Source: Sepiola atlantica
Lineage: Eukaryota; Mollusca; Cephalopoda; Sepiida; Sepiolidae
DNA length: 64,000 bases
Reading direction: 5' to 3'
Assembly (NCBI GenBank): GCA_963556195.1
Contig: OY744535.1
Coordinates: forward strand, 88,737,449-88,801,448
The position numbers were made by a program, and so were the translations under genes. Shown here piece by piece: positions 1 through 11,486 of the stretch. Position 1 is the stretch's first letter, and every line of letters begins with the position of its first letter. A model generated the notes under the pieces. It was not told the origin of the DNA and made no database searches. It was given only the letters and a program-made list of their open reading frames with translations.

Positions 1-200
1 ACGTGACTTCCTTAATTTTGAAATTTTAAATTTCTTTTCTTCTCCCTTGTTTTATCCATTTCGTTCTTTGCAAATATGATCTAAGGTGAAGATCGGATTC
101 TAACTCTGGCTGATAAGATCTCAGTTAATAATAACTGTTGATCGATAACATCGACATGCCAGTGTCGCAGATTTTGTACATGTATTTGTAAATAAAAATA

Positions 201-274
<74 letters not shown>

Positions 275-709
275 TATATTATTTATAATGATTACACTTT
301 CCAAGTGATTATTCTTTTTAAGCAGCTTTCCTAGAGGCAAGGGATTCAAACATATTTTGTAATTATTTTCAAACGAGAATAAATAACTGAAATACGAATT
401 AAATTCATAGAATGTAACGAACAGCTTCAAAAAGGAAAATATTTTTTACTTTAGTTATTTATCCCTGGTTTCAAGTAATTATACAGTATTCAGATGTAAG
501 GAATGGACTCTTAAAAAAAGAATAACACACAAACTTTAACTTACGAAAAGTAAAATATAGATTTTTTTTAATGTGAAGAATATTAAATTAAAAGCTACAT
601 ATATACTAGAAATAAATACCATTGCTTTAGGAGGGAGGAAAATATTCCCATATAATAATTCGCAACAAAGTAGTTTTGTACACAAGTGAAACAACTACAC
701 AATACATAC

Positions 710-758
<49 letters not shown>

Positions 759-1215
759 AATCTTGTTACACATATTCACACATACATTTACAAAAATGTT
801 TTATTTCTTAATATATATTAAAAAGTGTGTCATCTCTCTCTAATTACAGTAAGTTAACATTAAAATGTAAAAATAAAGTTAATACTTATTGTGTGTTATA
901 TAAACGTGATCGATAATTAAAAAGTTATTCAATATTATAATGTATACAATTTATGTGGCTACAAATTTGCAGATACTTTTCTGTCAAAGCTATGAATAAG
1001 ATAGACTTCAGAGCAAAATGTTCTCTCCGGTCGAAGAACATCAAATTTAACACATTTTCAGTAAAACAAGACCGGATTTATTAAAAATACCAATTTTTTA
1101 AAAACATTCTTATCTTTGTCTGTTTGAAATTCTGCCTTTTATTTCCGTAGATTTATTAAACATGCTTTTTTACTGTAGGTTTATATTTATTTATTTTCAG
1201 TCTAGATACAATTAG
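1..1215. other. AT-rich non-coding DNA with two (TA)n tracts
   Basis: No open reading frame of note and no recognisable element. Two pure (TA)n tracts lie at about 204-270 and 712-756. The rest is unique-looking AT-rich sequence with no visible tandem structure. Confidence 0.7.
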
Positions 1216-1267
<52 letters not shown>

Positions 1268-1288
1268 TTATATACATATATATATTTT

Positions 1289-1355
<67 letters not shown>
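1216..1355. repeat. (TA)n microsatellite, interrupted
   Basis: Two long TA runs are separated by a short degenerate stretch (TTTATATATATTTATATACA type, about 1,256-1,297). It borders the PLE-related sequence to its right. Confidence 0.95.
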
Positions 1356-1358
<3 letters not shown>

Positions 1359-1419
1359 TAATATAAGAGGCAGTTAATGTCTGGATATCCTTTGGTAGAT
1401 CCTTTCAATAGTCTGAATC

Positions 1420-1500
1420 AGGATCTTTTTTCCGGAGGGGAATTGGCTGATGAAGTTGCCATAGTTTTAATTTGTGTCCCAAGTAATTTCAGATCCATCC
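1420..1500 (+). repeat. copy of a dispersed repeat also present at 5.36-5.43 kb
   Basis: The segment contains GAATTGGCTGATGAAGTTGCC, and the minus strand of the palindrome centred near 5,388 carries AATTGGCTGATGAAACTGCC in the same context. In both places the motif is followed by a CATAG run and then a TTGGTCC or GTGTCCC-like stretch. The two are therefore diverged copies of one repeat family. The CTGATGA heptamer recalls a hammerhead core, but I see no GAAA partner with a stem between, so I do not call a ribozyme here. Confidence 0.5.
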
Positions 1501-1683
1501 GGGTCACTTTTCAGGGGAATGAGGATAATTAGGTACAAAACATAGGGGTCTAGCGTCATAGCACTTCACGATCATCGCGGCAAGATTCATATAAAAGAAT
1601 GCGTTGCTATGTGCTCCGTGCTAGGTTAAACCTTCTGCAATTACTCTATGCCCAACTTAGAAACTATTGTGTTTAACCTTTAA

Positions 1684-1759
1684 GATGTCATCTACGTATA
1701 GTAAATATATTGTTGGTTTATTGACACCAACAATATATTTATTATACGTAGATGACATC
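1684..1759. repeat. 34-bp inverted repeat over the RT catalytic motif
   Basis: The left arm (1,684-1,717) and right arm (1,726-1,759) are reverse complements with one mismatch, separated by 8 bases. The right arm, read on the plus strand, encodes the YVDD catalytic motif of the adjoining Penelope-type reverse transcriptase relic. The left arm is an inverted copy of that same stretch. This is what a template switch or fold-back synthesis at the truncation point of a retroelement copy would leave. Confidence 0.85.
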
Positions 1760-2510
1760 TTGATTTTTACAAATACTATAAATTAAATTAATATATAAAA
1801 ACCACGTTCCAAAATTACCTCGTTATTTATTTCACTTACAAATTATACATTAATAAAAAAAATCCCTTTTTAGACGTGTTAATAGACACTAATCACAATG
1901 AATTCTCTACATCTACATATCAAAAACACACTGGCAAAAACTCATGTACCCTTAACTTCCTTAGTGAATGACTTTTTAGTAATAAAAAAGCCATTATTAA
2001 AAACTTACTAACTCGAGCAAAATTAATTGCATCCTCCCCTTCTATCTTCCAACATTAACTTAACAATATAAAACACTCTAGTAAATAATGGCTTCCCAAA
2101 CTATGTAATTGACTAAAAAATTCTGCTGTTTAAAAATAATTCCCACGATAATCATAATAATTCATCCAATTTTCCACTTAACACAACTATTAAACTATTT
2201 TATCGCTACCAGTTCCATCACAATTATCAAATAGGTGAACACGTTCTAAGAAATATTAATGATAAGAATGTACTCCCTACTGACCCAAATACAAAAGTAA
2301 AACTGATCATTTTCTACAATAAAGTAAAAAACCACTAAACTTATTATCACAAATAATTTTCCTACCTCGATAAGAGTTTTGGATAATATAAACTTTGTTT
2401 ATGAGTTTAAATGCCGTCTGGGAGACTGTGTCTCCGACAATAAAAAAAAACATATACATAGGTTTGACTACCACGACGTTGTCGAGAAGATTGACGATAC
2501 ATGCATATAT
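1735..2510 (+). pseudogene. Penelope-like element relic: RT C-terminal half and GIY-YIG domain
   Basis: A decayed retroelement polyprotein, readable only in pieces and in more than one frame. Near 1,740-1,780 the translation gives a YVDDILIFTN stretch (RT motif C). Near 1,870-1,900 it gives a PFLDVLID stretch (the conserved LPFLDV block of Penelope-like RTs), followed by a degenerate form of the TVYRKPT block. At about 2,385-2,507 it gives VYEFKCRLGDCV and, after a frameshift in a poly-A run, YIGLTTTTLSRRLT, which is the GIY-YIG endonuclease signature of canonical PLEs. The RT palm and fingers upstream of YVDD are absent, so the copy is 5'-truncated. There are several stops and shifts, so it is non-functional. 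The order RT then GIY-YIG supports PLE over LINE or LTR elements. Confidence 0.75.
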
Positions 2511-2538
2511 ATATGTATATATATATATATATATATAT
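2505..2538. repeat. (TA)n microsatellite
   Basis: A short TA run directly follows the GIY-YIG relic and interrupts the expected C-terminal part of that domain. Confidence 0.9.
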
Positions 2539-2714
2539 TGGATGTCTCAAATGCACGAACATAGGTGTCGCTCGTTCTATTGTTTTTCTAAGATGTGCAT
2601 AACAAAACCATGCAGTAAAGTTATGTGTATTTTTTTAATTAATTATAAATCAAATAACTAATTTACATGAAACAGTGACTTATAATAGTAATATAAACCA
2701 ATGTTTGGTGGTAC

Positions 2715-3050
2715 ATAATTCAGATCCAGTAAAAGTAAACATTAGATCGTACAAATTCTCGTAAAAAGGCTAAATCAATCTCAACATATGAGTTTAGTAA
2801 TTTATATAAAAGAATACCACATACGGAACTTATTAAAATATATAATACTATAGATTTAGCTTTTGCATATAGGAAAGCTACCTACACAAACTTTTGAAAA
2901 TCTGGTCTGACAATGCTTATACGTTACCTTATGAAAGAGAATTACTTTCAAAGATGAAATAAATTACTTCACCCAACTACAGACATTCCAATGGATTTGG
3001 ATCATGCACCATTTTGAAAAAATCTCTGTCTACATATTCTTGAATATATA
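2715..3050 (+). pseudogene. second Penelope-like RT relic (palm region)
   Basis: Around 2,775-2,830 the plus strand reads STYEFSNLYKRIPHTELIK, a degenerate version of the motif A region (S-x-FDFSTLYTKIPH) of one PLE lineage. After stops and shifts, 2,990-3,045 reads IPMDLDHAPF followed by an NLCLHILEYI stretch, corresponding to the conserved IPMGSDPAPFxANLFL block (motif B). The piece ends before the YxDD box. These blocks lie upstream of YVDD in an intact RT, yet here they follow the YVDD to GIY-YIG relic at 1,735-2,510. They therefore belong to another copy placed in tandem or to a different lineage. Heavily mutated and non-functional. Confidence 0.65.
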
Positions 3051-3965
3051 TTTATATGCCAGCATTAATAGTTGTATATATTTCGTATGACGCATAAAAT
3101 AGTAACTGCCCTGTGCATATTTGTTTCGAGAGCATCATGCCCGAATTTCTTAGAATTGCTCGTGTTACCTTAAAATTAATAGATTTTATACCGCTCAATT
3201 TATTCTTTAATGATCAGAATGATTAAAGGTGGCGATCAAAATAAAATATTAACACAATAAAATAAAGCAATAAACTCGCGATATTTACGCTTTTCTCTCA
3301 TATCAAATTAATCAAAGTAGCAAATCCAAGCAATCTTAGAAATTCAGTAGAAAATCTATAAACGTATATTATATAAATATAATACATATAATATATAGAG
3401 TAAACAAATACAATAATATATATATATATATGCATATATTTTTCTTAAATTTTTAAATATTATTAAATAGTCTTAAATATAAATTATAATATAAATACAT
3501 AAAACTATAAATAACCAAATAAGTAACGTCATAGATTCTCCCAAACACTATAAAATACAGCTTGTTTTTTTAAAATAACGAATACATGTTCTTAAGCACC
3601 AACGTTCAAAACAGGTAAGGAGGAAATTTTTAGTAACAAAATAAGTATGCAAAACATTAATCTCGAACAAAATAATTAATCTAATACACGGAACGTTTTT
3701 GTTTTTGTGTTTTTAAGGGATGTTGGGTCTGATGAACTCTGCTGGAAAGTCAAGAGATGAAATACTGTTTTGTTTTTTTAATTCAGGAAACAGTTTTACA
3801 TTGTAAACAATTGATTATCCCTTAAATAATGCTTTGACTTGAAAGCAAACTAATATAGTGACTATAAAAAATAAATTCGCTTACAAGCAAAGTAACTTTC
3901 TAATGAGGGACTTGGGACTAAAAGTGTATTTTTCCCATATAGATTTAATTGTTGCAAAACTTCCA

Positions 3966-3968
<3 letters not shown>
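3051..3968. other. AT-rich DNA, no gene recognised
   Basis: No coding signal. A small (TA)n tract sits at about 3,415-3,440. Nothing else stands out. Confidence 0.6.
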
Positions 3969-4021
<53 letters not shown>

Positions 4022-4032
4022 TATATGCATGA

Positions 4033-4066
<34 letters not shown>

Positions 4067-4082
4067 TAAAATACGTTTATTA

Positions 4083-4115
<33 letters not shown>
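3969..4115. repeat. compound (TA)n microsatellite
   Basis: Three TA runs (about 3,969-4,028, 4,035-4,066 and 4,087-4,115) separated by short unique bases. Reading frames across it are poly(Tyr-Ile) artefacts. Confidence 0.95.
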
Positions 4116-4116
<1 letters not shown>

Positions 4117-5233
4117 ATTAATATATGTAAGTGTTCCCATATCCTAACTATATAATCAAAACTGGTTCTATGATACTACATATTTTGAAATACCGTAAAT
4201 ATAGTAATCTGCAAACACCGACACATATCGATAGATATTTTCTATTTGAATATACCCACTATAAACATTTCTAATAAATTAATATTGTGTAATATACATT
4301 TATATCTTGCATTCTCATATTTTGTAATATATACGCAATATCTTTGTCGGTAAAAATATTATTAATTATATTTATTAAAGCGATTTTATAAAATATAGTG
4401 TAATGTGCTTAACATTTTCTGAGAATTGAAGTTTTATTATTTTCAAAGGCGCTGGATACTGAGAACACCTACTACGCGTTAGGCTTAGCGTATGGCCGCA
4501 GAACGCTAATAAATAATGACTTTTATGACTAGACATTTTTAAATTAATAAAGGACAACTGATTTAATCGGAAATCTAATTGTATCGTTTCTGTTGTCATA
4601 CGACTATCTTTTTTTAAAATGGTAAACTAGTCTTCACAAGTGTTTCCGGGAGAGACGAGTAACATATGAGAGGAGGTAAAGGGAGTGATGTTCTATCTGT
4701 TCTGCTGTGGTAAGACCACCTTACTAGAGACCAAATACTTCTGTTGTGGGGGCATAGTTAGTACGATCCATACGTCCAAGACTGAACTCTTCCGTTTTCT
4801 CTGATTATATCCTCCTATGTATTATCTCGTCTAGTTTTTAATTTTTGTGGGGATGATGAGGGGCAGTAATTTATAAATTATGAAATCATAACACAACAAT
4901 ACAAGGCATTACCTCCTCCTTTAGAACGTAGTGTAGTATAGGTGATGTTCGTTTATCATGATGACATCTCCATTGCACTCAGGCTTGACGTTTTCTTTTT
5001 GAGCACATTATAGTATGTGTTTCTCGTCATGATACCATTCTTCCAAGATTACTTTCGCTTATTTTGTGGGTTTGGTTGGGGTGTAGTTTCTGATCTGTTA
5101 TCATAATGGTACTATCGCGATCATTAGCTCCTCATTTATGGGGGAAGAAGTTGAGTTCTTTCGTTGTGATACCTTCCCCCCAGTCATTGATTTCTTATTT
5201 GCGGGTCATTGTAGCATATGTATGCTAATACTG

Positions 5234-5237
<4 letters not shown>
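4116..5237. other. no gene recognised
   Basis: The stretch 4,640-5,220 is less AT-rich and holds loosely similar T/C/G-rich phrases (for example CATTACCTCCTCCTTT at about 4,910, which recurs near 51,620), suggesting an old dispersed repeat. I cannot assign it to a family. Confidence 0.4.

Positions 5238-5280
<43 letters not shown>
5238..5280. repeat. (TA)n left of palindrome
   Basis: A pure TA run directly abuts the outer end of the left arm of the inverted repeat that follows. Confidence 0.95.
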
Positions 5281-5284
<4 letters not shown>

Positions 5285-5498
5285 AAAAATAACCGACAAT
5301 TTTTGTCTGGTTATTTTATTGTTGATCTCTTCAATTTTCCGGATTAAAATCTTAATCTCGGAAGGAAATTGGACCAACATGTACACTATGGCAGTTTCAT
5401 CAGCCAATTTCCTTCCGAGATTAAGATTTTAATCCGGAAAATTGAAGGGATCAACACTAAAATAACCAGACAAAAATTGTCGGTTATTTTTAATAATA
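5279..5498. repeat. 94-bp near-perfect inverted repeat with 31-base centre
   Basis: The left arm (5,279-5,372) and right arm (5,404-5,498) are reverse complements with about two mismatches over 94-95 bases. The centre (5,373-5,403) contains GTACACTATGGCAG. Outside the arms lie (TA)n on the left and, 30-odd bases further out, (TA)n on the right. The central part is related to the repeat at 1,420-1,500. It could be a fold-back or MITE-like element, or a head-to-head pair of truncated retroelement ends. No transposase is present. Confidence 0.85.
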
Positions 5499-5528
5499 CG
5501 TGTCTTAAAGAAAAAATGCTGCCTCGAT

Positions 5529-5531
<3 letters not shown>

Positions 5532-5566
<35 letters not shown>
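5532..5566. repeat. (TA)n right of palindrome
   Basis: A TA run that, with 5,238-5,280, brackets the palindromic element. Confidence 0.95.
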
Positions 5567-7380
5567 TATTTATAAATACATATTAAATTAGTGTGTGTGG
5601 TGTAAGGATACACCCTTAAACTACTGAACAAATTATTGTTAATTTTATGACACATCTGATATGAGTAAACCTGGGTTATATACGGTTACATTTTGTTTAA
5701 TTAACTTTCATACAAATAGAGACTAGACTCCGTAAAAAAAAAGATAACTCCGAATGTAATCATAGATTAAGCATATGTATAACTTATGGATGAACATATA
5801 TTCTTAACATTGCAGTTGTTAGGGGTAGTTCAAAAGTGCTGTTGACGGGATAATATGGACTTAGCCTCCCATTTGAAAATTAAAATAATTATGATTTGCA
5901 TGAAATACATCTATATGTATTAACACAAATTAAGCTTGAATTTCTTAATTTCATTTTCCTTAAGACCCATAAAGTATTAAACAACACTTTTGTCATTTGA
6001 CTAAGTTCGATCATAATTGTAAAACAAAATATATACACAATGTCTCCATTGAATCACATCTTCGCGTAGAGGCATACTATTGTGCAGCATTGTTATTGTT
6101 GATGAATTTTCATTAATATAAAGCAGAATTCGTATATACTACTACAGTTGTGACGATTCTAGATCTCATTTTTCCCTGACGATAACCTTCATCATAGCGT
6201 GTTTTACATAGTTGAAGTTAGCTTCACTTAAGCTGATGTCTATGCATTAGTATGTGCAGACTAACGCAAACAATGTGAGACATATCTTAGATAGAGCTAC
6301 AAAGTCAGCTCCCTTTGAAACTTTTACAGAATGTGTCAGTGTATCTTGTCTAGGATATGCTGCAATAGCACGTTGTCTACCCTCTACTATCGACACCCTT
6401 AAAAATGTGTATGTTTACATATTACTTGAGTGTAATTTTTATTTTAAACTTGATATAATGCAATCGAAGCAACACGTCATGTTCTGTGACTAACGACGTA
6501 TGGATGGATCTTAATTTAAATTTTATAGCGATAACTAAGAAGTTTACTTGATAATGTAAAGTTGTTCAGTAAAGGCCTTGAGTTATAATAAAGAGAGACA
6601 TGATGTTAAGAATTTTCTCGCCGTCGCGTTTTATTAATCTACAAATTACATAGATGGCGTGGAGATGAAGACGCTTTAATGAATCCGAGAAAATAATTAG
6701 TGTCGTTTAAGAAACGTAGAGTTTCACCTTCAGTTCGGTACGTGAGATAAGTAAACTGGGAGACTATACAATGAGAACAGGAGATAAACAATATTTAGAT
6801 TTTTTCACAAAAAGATAACATTTGAAAAGGATGAATAACAGATTATAGATGTTATTAAAAAAATGTATACTTTGGAGAAAAATATGTGTACGATAATATT
6901 TGTGTAATTATTGTCAAAGTTGTGTTTTAGTCGAATTATGATTTAAATAGATCTTATGTATAAACTTACTTGTTTTTTTTTTCGATAATGTCGGTTTATT
7001 GTTAATCGATGATTGATTCATTGATCAGTAAATATTCTTAGTCTTGATTTTTTGTTATGGATTCCTCAGCTCTAGTTGTATTACTCTTCAATTATATCAC
7101 GTGATTTAAATCAATGTTTGATGAAAAATGAAAACTTGATTAAACGATTATTGTTCGTTTTCTTAACTTGTGTATTTCTACTTCACTTTTGTCACCTAGT
7201 TCTAAGTTATCGATAGTTTGTAGATATCATATATTTTGACTGAACTTATACATGCTGAATACATACAGAAGTTACAATGTGAACACAAACTGACGCAATA
7301 TTTACGGAGTTAAAATATATGTTATTGCTTTAAAATGACTATTTATAGTGCCTTTAATAATTAATTTTGTAATTATTAGT
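5567..7380. other. no gene recognised
   Basis: The longest frame is about 79 codons (6,254-6,493, plus). It has no ATG start in good context and no family I recognise. Everything else is short AT-rich sequence. Confidence 0.55.
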
Positions 7381-7414
7381 TAATATATATATATATATAT
7401 AGAGAGAGAGTTAT

Positions 7415-7445
<31 letters not shown>

Positions 7446-7496
7446 AATATATATATGTGTATATATATACACATATATATACACATGTATACATAT

Positions 7497-7552
<56 letters not shown>
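7381..7552. repeat. compound (TA)n/(GA)n/(CA)n microsatellite
   Basis: TA runs interrupted by AGAGAGAGAG, TAAATA and ACACACAC steps. Confidence 0.95.
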
Positions 7553-7555
<3 letters not shown>

Positions 7556-10297
7556 TGTGTAAAGGAGTAAGGCTACTAACATTTGTACAAAGATTGTTTA
7601 TACATTTATTTATTATTTTATTAGTTTATTCATTTTTAATTTTATATAACGCGTCGCCCGCGGTGGTCCGCTCTTATCAGATATGTAAATCCATTTGAAG
7701 AAATGTTTTTCGATTTGAAGAGTGGTGTTTGATTTGAGGAAATGCATCATAGTTTTGCGTTTTTGTGCATGTGTGGGTTTGCGGGGAAGTGTATGTTTTG
7801 ATATTTTGGTATTTTTTATTTTTATTATTTTTGCTTCTCTTTGTCAAAGTTGTGTTATTTTGACCTTTATTTTATCGGGCATCTCCATTTTTTGTAAGTT
7901 TTTGGATTTTCGTTTGATATTTATCATTTTTTATTGCCCTATCGCCGCACTGGCTGTTGTGCCCATGCAAAAATGCAACTGTGACAATAAATCAGACGAA
8001 GATGAGCATCGTTCTTACCTTTAGTTTTTTAATCGAGGATTTTTTAATGCATTTAATTTTTAATAGATTGGTATTGTGTTTAATAAGATCAAACTCCTAG
8101 AAAAACAAATAAAAATGGCTGATAATATCATCGAAAACGATTCCAGGTCTAAACAACATCAGTCAGAATTTTACTAAATTATAACGAATGAGATGACATC
8201 ATGTCTAATAAATTATCGCAAGAGTATGTGTCATCCTATCTGAAATTTTTTTTTCCGAGGTTCAATATTATCATGCAATTGACCCCACGTTCCGAATGTC
8301 TCTTATTTCATATACGATACCGTGTAACAGATTCGTATCGTTATTGATTCTCTATTTCCTTTTAAAGCTTTCAAGTATTTAGACCAATTATATTGTGAAC
8401 GTTACACATCCCCATGATGTTTTAAGTTATGATCTCGTACGTATGAAGCTCTGTCTATTATTTCCTCATTCGGTTCCTCTATTTTGCCAAGAATATGCAA
8501 AGAACGATGTTGAATTAGTCGATTCAGCGATGAATATTTATTCCTTTCGTCCATATATTCTATAGCGCCAATGAAAGAAGAGATATACACGGGTTTAAGA
8601 AAATGATGGCGCGAACAGGTGGAATCGTAAAGCCGTCAGCTTGCAATGTCTCTCATAAAACAACAAGGAATTGGGAAACGAAAAGAGGAGATTGTAAAAA
8701 GGAAAGTGAATGTAAAAATGAACGGAATAGAAATAATCAAAAATAATAAGACGTGCCTTACATGTGATAAAAAATATTTTATGGCCATATATTCATGATT
8801 TTATCCTTTTTTGTAATATATCGACTAGATTTTACAACATGGTATCATTTGGTTTATAACGAACGTTTTTCTGACTTTCTATAGTATTGTTAAGAGAAAT
8901 GACATGCAATATACAATCTAGAAAACTATAAAAAATGACTTTGTTTTATAATCAATGGATAGTATTATGCATTATATTGTAGATATCATAATATAACCAT
9001 ATACATATCCCTTCCCCTATTTCATAACTTTATTTACAGAGTATGGGTTAATTGTTTGCAAATATATCGAATTAAATTAAATATCAAACTTGCCACATGA
9101 GTTTGAATTAAATAAATTATCATCGCAAACCATAACATTGACGTGGCTCGCAGTGAATACTATACAAAAAAAATATCCAGATATTATATTTTTATTACTA
9201 ACGAATCACCGCTTAGCGAAGCCGAAGGTAACTCAAAGATAAGGTTAATGAGTGTGTGAGGTGGACGGTGAGACAACACCGAGAGGATTTGTTACGATGG
9301 TTCAAACTGGGAAAATGTATTATTTCAGAGGGCGACTGAACAGGAATGGGTTTACATTAGACTTGAAAACGACCATGTTGTAGTCAGCTTAGAAGCAGTT
9401 CAGTTGTGCGAAAGCTATATTCTTGAGTATGAAATGACGACATGAAGTGAGATGACCAATACATAATGACATATCAAGGTATTCCAGATATTTAGAACCA
9501 AAATAAAACGTTTCATTGTATATGAGTGATTGAACATACTTTGTTTTTTACACATAGGATGTGTTGATGTTATACCTATTCTTTCAACGGAATCAATACG
9601 TAGTCAACATAATCCATGCTTTAGTATTTTACTATATTGCCCGACGCTACACTGTCTTCGAAGTATTAGTATGATTTTATTTTTTCTGAATGAATATGTG
9701 GAGCATGAAATCAAAGAAGACGCCTGACACAATGATGTCTATCTTTGAATTAAAGCTATTTCTACTATACAATCTGAGAATTCGCCGTATAAACTTATTC
9801 TTAATAAATAGGTAAATATATACATCATCTTGGAAAGTATCCGTTTACAACATATTGCGAGAAATAGACGACACATATAAGTCAAGACAGAACATTGACC
9901 CAGAGATTGACAGAAAAAATCACGTATCTTTCTCAGAAATAATTATATAATTAAACCTGAATGTTATGCAAACAAAAGGAAATTCAATAGTAGAGTCGAA
10001 AAAAGATAGCAAAATAATAAACTTTCATTGATGAAAAGGTTTTCTCCTGAATTTAGAAGTTAATATAACTCGCATATCAACAAAACATAATAGTAATCTC
10101 ATGAGTAACACATAGAATAATAACTTCAACATATATTTGATCAATGACTAATAAATAATACAAAATAGAAGAAAAAATGTATTACTTGGAAGATAAGGAG
10201 AAAAAAAGAACCAAAAACAAGCCTTACATGGAAGTCAAAGTAAAAAAAAACACATGAGACTAATAACAAAAAGTAAACGTACTTGTTCAAAAATATG
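7553..10297. other. no gene recognised
   Basis: A 100-codon hydrophobic frame at 7,722-8,024 (plus) is T/G-rich, lacks a proper start and matches no family I know. I treat it as chance. No repeats of note were found in this stretch. Confidence 0.5.
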
Positions 10298-10355
10298 CAT
10301 ACACACACACACCCATACACACACACACATGTATATATATATATATATATATATA
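10298..10355. repeat. (CA)n-(TA)n microsatellite
   Basis: CA repeats pass into a TA run that abuts the left end of the MITE beginning at 10,356. Confidence 0.95.
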
Positions 10356-10496
10356 CAGGGTCTCTCAAAAAATGTACTCACTCGTAGAATGACGAGAAAA
10401 CTTTGCTTCATCGCTCCACACAATATTGTGTGCAAACTCGACATCTTCTGCACATTTTGCCATTCTAAGAGTGAGTACATTTTTTGAGACACCCAG
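10356..10496. mobile_element. short mariner-type MITE
   Basis: A 141-bp element with terminal inverted repeats of about 36 bp. The left end begins CAGGGTCTCTCAAAAAATGT and the right end, reversed, begins CTGGGTGTCTCAAAAAATGT. Both continue into TACTCACTC-TAGAATG. TA lies immediately outside the left end, and TG/TA outside the right. CAGGGTG-like termini with a TA target are typical of Tc1/mariner elements. The interior is too short for a transposase, so it is a non-autonomous derivative. It sits between TA-rich tracts. Confidence 0.85.
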
Positions 10497-10646
10497 TGTA
10501 TATATATATGTATATATGTATATATTCATATGTTAAAAGACACAATAATATATACCCATGGTAAATAGGCTGCAGAGAAATGTATGTGTTACACTCGTCG
10601 AAGAAATACTTAAGAATACCTTTGTTGGGTATAGTTTAAGTAAATA

Positions 10647-10649
<3 letters not shown>

Positions 10650-10735
<86 letters not shown>

Positions 10736-10736
10736 G

Positions 10737-10786
<50 letters not shown>
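10650..10786. repeat. (TA)n microsatellite
   Basis: A long TA run with a few one-base interruptions. Confidence 0.95.
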
Positions 10787-10788
<2 letters not shown>

Positions 10789-11486
10789 GTATACAACAAC
10801 GAATTGATTCTATGGATATCTGTGTTGTCTTCCTAAATGCAAGCAAATGTCCTTAGTTATTACTTAGCTTAATTTGTTTATAATTAATATGAATGAATTC
10901 GATGCACATCTGATATATTTAAGTTTTTTATTAAGGTAAGTAATTCATGAGAGATCTTATACATACAAATATATAACCATATTGTACTTCTTGAAAACCT
11001 AATGATATTACTTAGAAAACCTTTCTTTAAATGGAGAGGGAGCATATACCGTAAGAATTGAATTTAACTGAAAAATTTCATCTTACGAATAGCGCGGTCC
11101 GTAAACTGTAAAAATACATAAATATACTTGATTTTGAATTGATAGATAATAGGCTGGAGATAGAGATCAATGTTTTATTTTATAATATGCATCAATTCAC
11201 AGGATGAATAACATTTACTGTAACATATTTTATAAATTTGTTCCCGGTGATACAGTAACGTTTGCGTAAACTAAACATAACTAATATATAGCCAAGGATA
11301 ACGTTACGTTTACATTCAATAGTGCTCGTTCTTATATAACCAGTCGTATGTAGAGAGAATACCATCTTCATTAAAACCAATGATCTGGCAATGAACATAA
11401 TTGTAATATATTTGCTAACTCATTATACTATACTACTTCTGCAAAGGATATTATAAAATTATTGAAACTTTGATTACCTTATTCAG
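10787..11486. other. no gene recognised
   Basis: AT-rich sequence with only a short chance frame (11,192-11,398, minus) that I do not recognise. Confidence 0.5.

Noticed and set aside
6254..6493. 79-codon frame as a small gene
   Set aside because: No start context and no known motif; the length is expected by chance in a 64-kb window.
7722..8024. 100-codon hydrophobic frame as a membrane protein gene
   Set aside because: It has no ATG in good context, T/G-rich low-complexity composition, and no recognisable family.
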